Below, piece by piece: positions 43,977 through 52,414 of a stretch of 64,000 nt of DNA. The DNA lies in contig OZ245818.1 in the NCBI GenBank assembly GCA_965228435.1, forward strand, positions 3,224,001-3,288,000. The letters are read 5' to 3'. Position 1 is the first letter of the stretch. The number at the start of each line of letters is the position of its first letter. Position numbers and translations under genes: made by a program. Origin of the DNA: Hoeflea_A sp965228435. GTDB lineage: Bacteria; Pseudomonadota; Alphaproteobacteria; Rhizobiales; Rhizobiaceae. The notes beneath the pieces were generated by a model, which saw only the letters and a program-made list of their open reading frames with translations, was not told the DNA's origin and did not search any database.

Positions 43977-44972
43977 TCAGTGGAACGATTGCACTTCGAC
44001 CAGCGCGTTCAGCCACGGAATGTCGACGAAGAACAGCGCGGTCAGCAGAAGTGTCAGGAGACCGACATAGCGAACAAAACGACGCTCGCGATAGAGCTTT
44101 TCCGGGCTCTGGGTAACCGATCCCGGCTGCATGCCGATGCGGAAATACCAGACGAAGAGAGCGGCAACGAATGGAAACGCGATGAGAAATTCGATGCGGT
44201 ACTTAATCAGGAAGACGCCAAGGAAAAGCGTCGTCGTCAGCGCGTAGAAGAAGGCTGAGAGCAGCAGGCTCTGCTCGTCATAAAACAGGAACGAGCGGCG
44301 ATAGCGTCCGGCACGCTGCGGATCGTTGATGAAGCGATACTCAGCGTAGCGCTTGACGGCCATCAGATAGGCGCCGCCCATCCAGAAGGCCAGCAGGATC
44401 GACGAGGGCGGCAGCACACTGCCGAGAACCGCTGACCAGCCGAGCAGGAACCGCAGCGGGTTGTTGACCGATTCCGACAGGACGTCGAGATAGACCCGGT
44501 CCTTGGTGCGCAGCGGCTTGACGTTATAGGCAACGCCCATGGCAAGCAGGATGGCGGCGAAAAGTGTAAACTGGACGCCGATGGTCCAGCCGAGCAGCAG
44601 ACCGGCAGCCGCCAGGATCCCCCACTGCAGATAGACTTGCGGGGCGGCTACCGCGCCGGCTGCTGACGGACGGTGGCGCTTGACCGGATGGTGCCGGTCG
44701 AATTCGGCGTCCAGCCATTCGTTGATCGTGTAGTTGGCCGAGGCGATCAGGCAGACGGCGAGAATGCCGACGACGAGATTGACAACGGCGGCAGGTGTCG
44801 CCGATTCCGGGCTGACAGCCAGCGCCAAAGCGGCGCCCGGCAGCATGAAGATGTTCTTGAACCAGTGATCCGGCCGTGCCAGCGCCATCTGGTTGCTGAT
44901 GAACGCACGCCAGCCGCCGGCGGACGCTCGCGCTGCGCCGTCAACGATGTCAGCTTGGGAATCGAGTGCCAT
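43977..44972 (-). CDS. UbiA-family prenyltransferase, decaprenyl-phosphate phosphoribosyltransferase-like
   Basis: 331 residues with about nine helices. The first Asp-rich loop is ANYTINEWLDAEFDRHHPVK, with R-H-R-P-S-A-A-G directly after; the second is YNVKPLRTKDRVYLDVLSES. The D-R-x-H-P-x-K-R-x-R-P-x-A-A-G block is the feature shared with Mycobacterium Rv3806c (DPPR synthase) rather than quinone or heme prenyltransferases. It would move 5-phosphoribose from PRPP to polyprenyl phosphate. First gene of the glycan operon. The companion epimerase genes (DprE1/DprE2) are not in the window. Confidence 0.85.
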   Translation of the reverse strand: MALDSQADIVDGAARASAGGWRAFISNQMALARPDHWFKNIFMLPGAALALAVSPESATPAAVVNLVVGILAVCLIASANYTINEWLDAEFDRHHPVKRHRPSAAGAVAAPQVYLQWGILAAAGLLLGWTIGVQFTLFAAILLAMGVAYNVKPLRTKDRVYLDVLSESVNNPLRFLLGWSAVLGSVLPPSSILLAFWMGGAYLMAVKRYAEYRFINDPQRAGRYRRSFLFYDEQSLLLSAFFYALTTTLFLGVFLIKYRIEFLIAFPFVAALFVWYFRIGMQPGSVTQSPEKLYRERRFVRYVGLLTLLLTALFFVDIPWLNALVEVQSFH

Positions 44973-44981
44973 GTGACCTTC

Positions 44982-45009
44982 CGTCCGGACCAATCGGAAT
45001 TTCCGGACG
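44982..45009 (-). promoter_or_regulatory. Inverted repeat directly before the UbiA gene
   Basis: Arms CGTCCGGA (44982-44989) and TCCGGACG (45002-45009) are perfect complements with a 12-bp spacer, ending 9 bp before the start codon at 44972 with GGAAGG in between. In the transcript it would form an 8-bp hairpin just upstream of the ribosome site; it could equally be an operator. Confidence 0.5.
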
Positions 45010-45151
45010 AAAATAGGCTGAGCCCGGTTAATTTGCTCTTACGGGCGGAGATTCGGTTTGTGGGTTGGTGCCATGTGGTAACCAATCAGGTGATCGTCTG
45101 AACCTGTCGCAGCGTTGCTTGAAGTTCGGATGATGCCGGGAGGGGAAGATC

Positions 45152-46704
45152 ATGCTGACACGTCGAGGATTTCTGTCAAAGACGGCTGCCGCCGGCGCGC
45201 TTGTCGCCGCGCCTGCGATTGTGCGCGCACAATCTTCGACGGATGTTCTGGATGTCGCCGTTGTCGGCGGCGGGATAGCAGGTGTGTTTTGTGCCATGCG
45301 GTTGTCTGAAACCGGCAACGCTCGGATTGGCCTTTTCGAAGCGACGGACCGAATAGGCGGGCGCCTGCTGTCGTTTCATTTCCCCAACCTCGCGGGCCAG
45401 ACGGCAGAGATCGGCGGGATGCGACTGCGCCGCAGCGATGAACATGCGCTCAAGGCCGTATACGACCTGATTGATGCGGAAGACTTGCAGATATTCTCCT
45501 ATCCCACATCGGAGTACTTCCTACGCGGCGTCCACTTGTCTTCGCTGACGTCGCCGGAGGCGTTGCCCTATGGCCTCGACGCGCGCGAGAAGGCCATCAT
45601 TTCCGGCGGTGAAGATCTTCTGGCGCACACCATCAGGGCCCTCGGAAAGAAGGCTGGCGGCGGCGATGGCATGCCGACAGGGTTGTGGGAGTTGCTGCTG
45701 CGTGAGCGCAGCAAGGAAGGGTACGATTTTGTCCGAGACAAGCTGGGTTACAATTCTCCGTTATCCAACTGGGATGCCTCGACGGCCATTCGATGGTTCA
45801 GGCGCGATTTTCACCTCCACACCTCTTATTAAAAAAAATCAAAGGCGGTCTTGAACGCATCCCCCACGCCTTTCGCCGCGAATATGAAGCGAATGGCGGA
45901 AAGATCCATCTGCAGAACAGGCTGACCGGGATCATGCGCCGGTCCGACGGCCAGTTTGATCTGCTGTTTCAGACAGGTTCGGGCCAAAGACGGGTCAGAA
46001 CCGAACGGGTTATCCTCGCTTTGCCGGCGCAGGCGATACAAACCCTGTTGCCCTCCATCCCGGCCGACGATCCCAAGCGGTTCGCCGAGGCGGTAAATGC
46101 CGTGCACAAGGTTCCGCTGGCCAAGATCCACTTCTCGTTTTCCGAAGATTGGTGGACTCCGCGGATGCTGCAGATCGGGCGCGTGGTGACGGATCTCCCG
46201 GTGCGGCAGATCTATCGCTGGGGTGTCGACCCGCAAACTGGATATGCGCTCCTTATGGCCAGCTACCATGATGGGGAAATGATTCGTTTCTGGGAGGCGA
46301 TGTCGGATGGGCCGGCCTTTGGCCCCCCTGACTGGATGGAGCATGCGGCAGGACCCGACGGCCAACCGGTGGCGGCATCACTGAAACAGCGGTTGCCTGC
46401 ATCGCAGCGGCTGGTCAAGGAAGTGTGGCGACAGGTGCGCAGCGCCCACGGATTGGGCGACGATTTGCCGGAACCCGTTGCGGCAACCTATCAGAACTGG
46501 GGGCGTGATCCCTGGGGCGCCGCCTATCATCTATGGGCCATCGGCGCTCGCCCGCAGGACACGATCGACTATCTTCAGGAGCCGACCGCGGGCCTGCACA
46601 TCTGCAACGAGGCCTGGTCGATCTCCCAGGGTTGGTCCAACGGCGCACTGCAATCTGCCGACGCGATGCTGATCAACAAGTTTGCGCTTGGCGGATACGC
46701 GTAG
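45152..46704 (+). pseudogene. Flavin-containing amine oxidase with Tat signal, frameshifted
   Basis: The first part (45152-45832, 226 codons) has a Tat signal (TRRGFLSKTAAAGALVAAP, cleavage near RAQ), the FAD motif VAVVGGGIAGVFCAMRL and the FEATDRIGGRL segment of monoamine oxidases. It stops at TAA 45830. The homologous rest (open from 45793 to 46704) continues in the -1 frame from about 45829 with KGGLERIPHAF and the C-terminal FAD segment GLHICNEAWSISQGWSNGALQSA. One deleted T beside the A8 run (restoring TATTTAAAAA) would join both into a ~517-residue enzyme. Could be a true mutation or a base error; the flanking coding parts are intact. Divergent from the UbiA operon. Confidence 0.85.
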
Positions 46705-46715
46705 TCCTGGCGCCC

Positions 46716-47723
46716 TCAGCCACGGGCAGGGCCGGTCGAACCGCGAATGATGAGCTCGGACTCGACCTTTTGATTGACGAGCGGAACCTGCGGGTCGCCA
46801 AGCCGCTCGATCAATGCCCGGCTGGCAAGTCGGCCAAGCTCGCTCTTGGGCACATCAACCGTGGTCAATCCCGGGTTCCACAGGGCGGCTTCCGGGACGT
46901 TGTCACAGCCGGTGATGGAGATGTCCTTGCCTGGCTGAAGGCCCGCCTCCTGAAGCGCAAAGAAAGCGCCGAATGCAAGGGTGTCATTGTGGCAGGTGAT
47001 GGCGGTCAATTCGGGGTGCGCTTCGAGAAGCGTGCGTGTCGCATGGTATCCGGCTTCACGCGAGCCGACGCATTCGACCAGGTACTCCGACGGATGCGGG
47101 AGACCCTGTTCCCTGAGTGCCTCGCCATAGGCCCGCACGCGGTCGCGGGACGTCGAGACCCCGGTGTTCGACCCGATATGGGCGATGTTGCGATGCCCCT
47201 GGCTGACCAGGTGGTCCATGATGCTGCGCATGCCCGCGTAGTTGTCGCCACCGATGAAGTCGACATCGAGATCATCGAGTGCTCTGGAAAGCATGATGAC
47301 GGCGGAGGACCAGGATTGCACCATCTCAACCATTTCGGTGCGGGCGCCGGCGGCCGGGCAGATCATGATCCCGTCCACCGAATATTCGCGGATACGCTCC
47401 AGAAACGCTTCCTGTGTCCGCGGGTTTTCGTAGGAGTTGGAAATGATCGTCATGTAGCCCAGACGCTCCAACTCGGTTTGAGCCCCCGCAACCACACCGG
47501 AAAAGTACGGGCTTTCGAGATCGTTGATCGCAATGGCGATCAGGCCGGACTTTTGCGAGCGCAGGGACGCCGCCCGGCGGTTATAGACATAGCCGACCTG
47601 CCTGGCGGCTTCCTTGACCCGTTGCTTTGTCCGATCGGGGATCGAGTCCTTGTCGTTGAGGACCAACGATACGGTTGATTTCGAGACTCCGGCGGCACGG
47701 GCAACATCTGCAAGCGTAGCGAT
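46716..47723 (-). CDS. LacI-family transcriptional regulator, apparently starting at ATC
   Basis: The HTH (ATLADVARAAGVSKSTVSLVLN) begins at 47723 with codon ATC where LacI proteins have Met; GGAAAGGGA ends 7 bp ahead, an ideal ribosome-site spacing. No ATG, GTG or TTG is in frame upstream before the AhpD-like gene; the first in-frame TTG (47666) would delete half of the HTH. From ATC the protein is 335 residues with hinge helix RRAASLRSQKSG and the periplasmic-binding-type effector domain (DFIGGDNYAGM, ITGCDNVPEAA). It is the last gene of the CoA-transferase operon and is the candidate regulator of the island. Confidence 0.85.
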   Translation of the reverse strand: MATLADVARAAGVSKSTVSLVLNDKDSIPDRTKQRVKEAARQVGYVYNRRAASLRSQKSGLIAIAINDLESPYFSGVVAGAQTELERLGYMTIISNSYENPRTQEAFLERIREYSVDGIMICPAAGARTEMVEMVQSWSSAVIMLSRALDDLDVDFIGGDNYAGMRSIMDHLVSQGHRNIAHIGSNTGVSTSRDRVRAYGEALREQGLPHPSEYLVECVGSREAGYHATRTLLEAHPELTAITCHNDTLAFGAFFALQEAGLQPGKDISITGCDNVPEAALWNPGLTTVDVPKSELGRLASRALIERLGDPQVPLVNQKVESELIIRGSTGPARG

Positions 47724-47751
47724 TTGTCTGTCCCTTTCCGCCAGCCGCTGG

Positions 47752-48309
47752 CTATTCGGCGGCGGCTCGCCATTCCCGATGGGCCGTGGCTTTGTCCAAC
47801 GGCGTCTTGACGATGTGATTAGTGTAATTTGAGAGGGTTTTTAAGCCAACTCCCAACACAACCTCCAGTACGGTTTCCCTTGTATATCCGGCGGCAATCA
47901 AGGTGACCACATCTTCGTCCGACGGCCACCCGCGTGACGTGACCACGATTTCGGTAAATCGACGAAGCGCCTCCAGTTTCGGATCCGCCACGCTGGTGCC
48001 GTCGCGAAGCGCTTCAACGATCGGAAGCGGCACGCCCTGGCTTTCCGCCTCGACGGAGTGACCCGTCATGCAATAGGCGCATCCGTTCAGGCGGCTGACG
48101 GTCATCAGGACGGTCTGCCTCTCCGTATCGGAGAGCTTCGTGTTCTGAAAAAACAGCGCAGAGAGCCGCACGTAGCCTTCCAGAAGGGGTGGGGATTCGG
48201 CCATCAGCGCGAACAGGTTCGGAACCATGCCGAATTTCTTCCGCGTGGCTTCCATCCACGGTTTGGCGTCTTCCGGTGAACTGTCGTGGGTGTGAATTTC
48301 AAAATCCAT
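47752..48309 (-). CDS. Carboxymuconolactone decarboxylase/AhpD-like protein
   Basis: From ATG 48309 the protein has 185 residues. The AhpD-like motif is LNGCAYCMTGHSVEAE, with CxxC and the downstream His, as in alkylhydroperoxidase D and peroxidase-related uncharacterised proteins; the remainder is helical (VVTLIAAGYTRETVLEVVLG). AhpD-type proteins reduce peroxides through the Cys pair; CMD-like relatives act in aromatic catabolism. The surrounding dehydrogenase and CoA genes favour a catabolic or peroxide-detoxifying role. A longer open frame to 48378 has no ribosome site. Confidence 0.87.
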   Translation of the reverse strand: MDFEIHTHDSSPEDAKPWMEATRKKFGMVPNLFALMAESPPLLEGYVRLSALFFQNTKLSDTERQTVLMTVSRLNGCAYCMTGHSVEAESQGVPLPIVEALRDGTSVADPKLEALRRFTEIVVTSRGWPSDEDVVTLIAAGYTRETVLEVVLGVGLKTLSNYTNHIVKTPLDKATAHREWRAAAE

Positions 48310-48328
48310 GCTCGGAACCCCTGTTGAT

Positions 48329-49921
48329 TTAATGGGTTGTTCGATTGCCGCGCACCAGGTCCGCGGCTCGTTCCGCAATCATGACCGTGGGTGCGTTGGT
48401 GTTGGATCCGACGATGCTCGGCATGACCGAGCTGTCGCAGACGCGAATTCCGTCCAGGCCGCGAAGCCGCAATTGCGGGTCAACGACCGCCATGTCATCG
48501 CTGCCCATGCGGCAGGTGCCCACGGGGTGGTAGCCGGTGCGTCCGTTCTGGCGGACATAGGTTTCCAGATCAGCGCGGCTTGTCGCGGCGGCGCCGGGCG
48601 CGATTTCGGCTTCCATCACGTCGGTGAAGGCCGCCTGCCGCATGATGTCACGGCTGGTCTCGACGGCCTCGATGGACCCTGCCACGTCTTCCGGCTCGGC
48701 AAGGTAGTTGGGATCGAGGAGCGGTTTGTCCGCGGGGTTGGACGAGCGAAGGCGCAAGGTACCGCGGCTTTGCGGGCGAACGAAATAGGCATTGAGGGTC
48801 GCGCCAACTCCGGATGGCAGGCTTTCGACCCCGTCTTCGGCGCCGACACCCGGCAAAAAGTGAAACTGTAGATCCGGCTCTTCGCCAGCCGTGGAGGATC
48901 GCCAGAACGCGCCGCCTTCCGCAACGTTGGACGTGGCGGGGCCATGGCCGAAAACAGCCCATTGCAATCCGGCCCAGGCCATCCAGAACGGGTTGTCGTA
49001 GCGGTTCAGGGTCGTCGTGTTTTTCAGCTTGCAGATGATGTCGATGACGAAATGGTCCTGCAGGGCTTCGCCGACGCCGGGAAGGTCATGCACCACATCG
49101 ACCCCGACGCTTTGCAGATGATCTGCCGGGCCAATGCCGGACAGCATCAGCAATTTGGCTGACCCCAGGCCGCCCGAGCACAACAGGATTTCCTGGCTGG
49201 CGCGGTAGTCGCCGTCTTCCAGTTGGATGCCGGCGACGCGACCGTTTTCCACGATCAGACGCTGAACCTGCGCCTTGGTCTTGAGAGTCAGGTTGGGCCG
49301 ACCGAGGACGGGTTTCAGGTATCCCTGCGCCGTGGAGCACCGCCGACCATTGCGGCTGGTTGTCTGATAGACGCTTGTTCCAGCCTGGTCCGCCCGATTG
49401 AAGTCCGGGTTATAGGGCATGCCAAGCTCCTGGCAGGCCTGCACAAACCGTCTGGTCAAGGGATGTGGACTGGGAAGATTGGAAACAGACAGCGGGCCGT
49501 CGCGTCCATGCCATTCGCCGCTCAGGATGCTGTTGCCTTCGGCGCGCAGGAAGTACTTCTGGATCTCCGAAAACGACCAGCCCGGGCAGCCTTCATCGTT
49601 GGCCCAGCGGTCGTAGTCGATCGGGTGTCCGCGCGTGAAGACCTGCGCATTGATTGAGCTGCCGCCGCCCAGGACCTTGCCCTGCGCCATCGGGATCACG
49701 CGATCATTGGCGTGTTTTTGTGGAACGGTTTCCAAACCCCAGGTGAGCGGACCGGTCGTCATTTTGGCGAATCCCGCAGGGATGTGGATGTAGAGATTTC
49801 GGTCGCGGTCACCGGCCTCGACGAGAAGCACTTCCGCATCCGGATCCTCGCTCAGGCGAGTGGCCATGACGCAACCGGCCGAACCTCCACCAACGACGAT
49901 ATAGTCAAAGGTCGTTTTCAT
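48329..49921 (-). CDS. GMC-family FAD-dependent oxidoreductase (choline-dehydrogenase-like)
   Basis: 530 residues. FAD-binding motif YIVVGGGSAGCVMATRLSE, GMC signature 1 (MAQGKVLGGGSSINAQVFTRG), and GMC signature 2 with the catalytic His in TGYHPVGTCRMGSDD; signature GGLGSAKLLMLSGIGP is also intact. No signal peptide, so a cytosolic or membrane-peripheral alcohol dehydrogenase oxidising a hydroxylated compound. Its start overlaps the crotonase stop by 17 bp, so it is co-translated in the operon. Confidence 0.93.
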   Translation of the reverse strand: MKTTFDYIVVGGGSAGCVMATRLSEDPDAEVLLVEAGDRDRNLYIHIPAGFAKMTTGPLTWGLETVPQKHANDRVIPMAQGKVLGGGSSINAQVFTRGHPIDYDRWANDEGCPGWSFSEIQKYFLRAEGNSILSGEWHGRDGPLSVSNLPSPHPLTRRFVQACQELGMPYNPDFNRADQAGTSVYQTTSRNGRRCSTAQGYLKPVLGRPNLTLKTKAQVQRLIVENGRVAGIQLEDGDYRASQEILLCSGGLGSAKLLMLSGIGPADHLQSVGVDVVHDLPGVGEALQDHFVIDIICKLKNTTTLNRYDNPFWMAWAGLQWAVFGHGPATSNVAEGGAFWRSSTAGEEPDLQFHFLPGVGAEDGVESLPSGVGATLNAYFVRPQSRGTLRLRSSNPADKPLLDPNYLAEPEDVAGSIEAVETSRDIMRQAAFTDVMEAEIAPGAAATSRADLETYVRQNGRTGYHPVGTCRMGSDDMAVVDPQLRLRGLDGIRVCDSSVMPSIVGSNTNAPTVMIAERAADLVRGNRTTH

Positions 49922-50702
49922 CGCTCTCTCCCCTGAATGCGAAATCCGGCTTTCGTTTCTCCATCAGTGCGCGAACGCCTTCTCGGCCGTCGTCGCTGTA
50001 TTTGCTCGCGGTGCCGGCGATTTCGTGAACCGCATGGGCGCCTGACACGCCACCCGCCAGGGCGCGGAACATCTGCTTGGCCGTTGCCAGCGCGTCGCCG
50101 GACGTGGATTCAATGACCGACGTTACAAATGTCTCCACCTCGGTGTGATCGTTGCAGACCGCGCTCGCCAAACCCCAGTCCAAGGCGGTTTCGGCATCAA
50201 GCTTTCGGCCCGTGAGCACCAACTCCCGGGCACGGCCGGTCCCGATCACCGCCGACAGGCGCTCAATGCCTCGCATCCCCGGAACGGCGCCGATGCTCAG
50301 TTCCGGCAGAAACAGGTTTGCGCCCGGATGGACGAGACGCATGTCCGTCGCAAGGGCCAGTTCCAATCCGCCGCCGATCGCCGCGCCGTTGAGCCATGAC
50401 ACGGTGAACAGATCGAGCATTTCAATGCGATCGATCACCCGGTTTGTGGTGCGGATGTACTGTCGGCCCATATCCCGCGCATGCAGTTTTCCCCAGTCAT
50501 TGAAAGCTCCGCCCGCGCAGAAAAACCTGTCGCCTGTTCCCGTCAGGACCACGGCGCGGATCGATGGATCATATTCGACGTCCGATAGTTCAGCTTCGAG
50601 CCGGGCCAGCAATTCGATGGTCAATGCGTTGGCTTTGGAGGGCAAGTTCAGCGTCAGGAACACAATGCCTCCAGAGACATGCCTGTCGATCAATTCCCTC
50701 AT
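49905..50702 (-). CDS. Enoyl-CoA hydratase/isomerase (crotonase family)
   Basis: 265 residues. Oxyanion-hole strands are FFCAGGAFNDWG and NGAAIGGGLELALATDMRL, the typical crotonase pair (A-G-x-x and G-x-x-x-G-G-G). A Glu sits at L-P-E-L-S-I-G-A-V-P-G, the usual catalytic position (E near residue 140), so hydratase or isomerase activity is plausible. Start at 50702 overlaps the stop of the CoA-transferase by one base in ATGA. Confidence 0.92.
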   Translation of the reverse strand: MRELIDRHVSGGIVFLTLNLPSKANALTIELLARLEAELSDVEYDPSIRAVVLTGTGDRFFCAGGAFNDWGKLHARDMGRQYIRTTNRVIDRIEMLDLFTVSWLNGAAIGGGLELALATDMRLVHPGANLFLPELSIGAVPGMRGIERLSAVIGTGRARELVLTGRKLDAETALDWGLASAVCNDHTEVETFVTSVIESTSGDALATAKQMFRALAGGVSGAHAVHEIAGTASKYSDDGREGVRALMEKRKPDFAFRGESDENDL

Positions 50703-52222
50703 CAGGAAAACGCCTCCACAGGCATTGTTGCAAGGTTCTTGATGACGGGCGAGAAACCCATATGGGCCAGAACGTCCTTCTCAAGGTCAATCCCGGGCGC
50801 AATTTCGATCAACTCCACGCCCTCGGGCGTCAGCTGGAACACCGCACGCTCGGTGACGTAGAGAACGTCAGCGCCTCTGCGATTCGCCTCCGCACCGGAG
50901 AAGGTGATGGCCCGAACCCTGTCGACAACTTTCCGGACGCTGCCTTCCGCGGCAATTTCCAGCCCCGATGGCGTCACGTTTATTTTGGAGCCCTTGGTCG
51001 TAAAGGTACCGCAAAAGATCAGTTTCGGGGTGTTTTGCGAAATGTCGATAAAGCCGCCGGGACCGACCGGTCTGCTGCCGACATGACTTACGTTGACGTT
51101 GCCGCTTTCGTCCATCTCGGCCATGCCGAGAAAAGTGGCATCCAACCCGCCACCGGAATAGAAGTCGAACTGCGACGTCGCCGGGATGATGGCGGTCGGC
51201 CCCGAGGCAATGCCAAACAGCGCCCCCGTTTCCATGATCCCGTTATAGATGCCCTGCTCGGCGCAAAGGGTGAGCTTTCGCGGGTCGATTTTGGCGAAAT
51301 GGGTGACTTCGGCGGAAACCCCGAAGCCCAGATTGACCACCCCTTCTGCTGGCATCTCCATCGCGGCACGCTTTGCAATCACCCGTTTGACGCCGGTGGG
51401 CGGATGTTCCTCGGTCGGTTTTGGAGCGGCGTCCCCTGCGAAATCCGCTCGATAGCCGCCACGGTAGGTTTGCGCCTGGTCGGAAATGATGGAAATGCCG
51501 TCCAGTAATGCGGACGGGAGGGACACCTCACGCGCAGGTATGGTGTGCACGAGTTTCTGCGCCTGGGCGAAGACTTTTCCTCCGCCATTGCGCGCGGCCA
51601 ATGCAAACGCGAAGACGTCGAGATCGGCCGGCTCCTGTCGGGTCGAGAGATTGCCGTTCTCATCGGCGGACGTGCCGCGCAGGAATGCGATATCGATGGT
51701 GATTGGCTTGTATCGAAGATACGTTTCCCCACCGATCGTCACTCGTTCCACGAGGTCGGCCTTGCTGATGCCGTTCAGCGCTCCGCCATTGCCGGTTTCG
51801 GGATCAACGAACGTGCCCAATCCGGTCTTGGTGATCAGACCCGGTCTGCCGGCGCCGCTCTCACGCAGCAACATGCCCATGACACCGGTCGGCAACGTGT
51901 AAGCTTCGATCTGTTCGGTCTCGGCCAGTTCCTGCATGCGCGGCGACCAACTCCAATGGCCCCCGATGACGCGGCGCACAAGGCCTTTATGCGCCAGCCT
52001 GTTCGCACCGCGGGTTTCGCCGTCACCAAAGCCGAATGAGTGGAACACCGTGAGATCGCGGGGGTGGCCCGTTTCAAGAAAACGCCGCTCGATCGCCGCC
52101 AGAAGTTGGTCCGGCTCCATCAATCCGCCGCCCGAGCCGGTCACTGCCAGCGTTGCGCCATCGTGTATGCGCCCGGCGATTTCATCGGGAGAAAGGAGCC
52201 TGTTGGTGTCGGCCGTATCCAT
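50702..52222 (-). CDS. Family I CoA-transferase (YdiF/acetate-CoA transferase type)
   Basis: The ATG of MDTADTNRLL (52222) is preferred over a TTG ten codons before because AAAGGCAG sits upstream. The ~506-residue protein has the fused alpha and beta halves of YdiF-like transferases: GSGGGLMEPDQLL near the start, GLGTFVDPETGNGG mid-way, and the second-half segment LTLCAEQGIYNG, whose Glu is expected to form the glutamyl-CoA intermediate. It swaps CoA between acetyl-CoA (or similar) and a carboxylic acid. First gene of the minus-strand operon, about 36 bp from the 31-bp palindrome. Confidence 0.9.
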   Translation of the reverse strand: MDTADTNRLLSPDEIAGRIHDGATLAVTGSGGGLMEPDQLLAAIERRFLETGHPRDLTVFHSFGFGDGETRGANRLAHKGLVRRVIGGHWSWSPRMQELAETEQIEAYTLPTGVMGMLLRESGAGRPGLITKTGLGTFVDPETGNGGALNGISKADLVERVTIGGETYLRYKPITIDIAFLRGTSADENGNLSTRQEPADLDVFAFALAARNGGGKVFAQAQKLVHTIPAREVSLPSALLDGISIISDQAQTYRGGYRADFAGDAAPKPTEEHPPTGVKRVIAKRAAMEMPAEGVVNLGFGVSAEVTHFAKIDPRKLTLCAEQGIYNGIMETGALFGIASGPTAIIPATSQFDFYSGGGLDATFLGMAEMDESGNVNVSHVGSRPVGPGGFIDISQNTPKLIFCGTFTTKGSKINVTPSGLEIAAEGSVRKVVDRVRAITFSGAEANRRGADVLYVTERAVFQLTPEGVELIEIAPGIDLEKDVLAHMGFSPVIKNLATMPVEAFS

Positions 52223-52257
52223 GTGATCTGCCTTTTGTGACTCGTCGGACAATATTC

Positions 52258-52288
52258 TACTAGACCGATTTAGTAAATCGGTCTAGTA
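52258..52288. promoter_or_regulatory. 31-bp perfect-arm palindrome between two divergent operons
   Basis: Fifteen-bp arms (52258-52272 and 52274-52288) are exact reverse complements around a central G; the core reads TAGACCGATTTA-G-TAAATCGGTCTA. It lies 36 bp before the CoA-transferase start and 127 bp before the ABC binding-protein start. No LysR-like T-N11-A pattern. Best explained as an operator for a dimeric repressor (TetR- or LacI-type) controlling both operons. Confidence 0.75.
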
Positions 52289-52414
52289 ATGATTTATGCG
52301 GATTGGATTTCATTGATCCAATCGCGCGTTCGTGCGGAGTGCGGAGGCTCCGCCGAGACTGCGGTGGGCGGTCGAAGCTACGGCGATTTGCCGACAAACA
52401 GGGAGAAGGCTCAG

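Noticed and set aside
45831..45838. A8 run as a programmed slippage site that would restore the amine oxidase
   Set aside because: In the upstream frame the ribosome meets TAA made of the preceding T and the first two As, so changing the A count or slipping later in the run does not avoid the stop.
46716..47666. LacI regulator starting at TTG 47666
   Set aside because: This start would cut off most of the helix-turn-helix, which is fully encoded just upstream with a good ribosome site.
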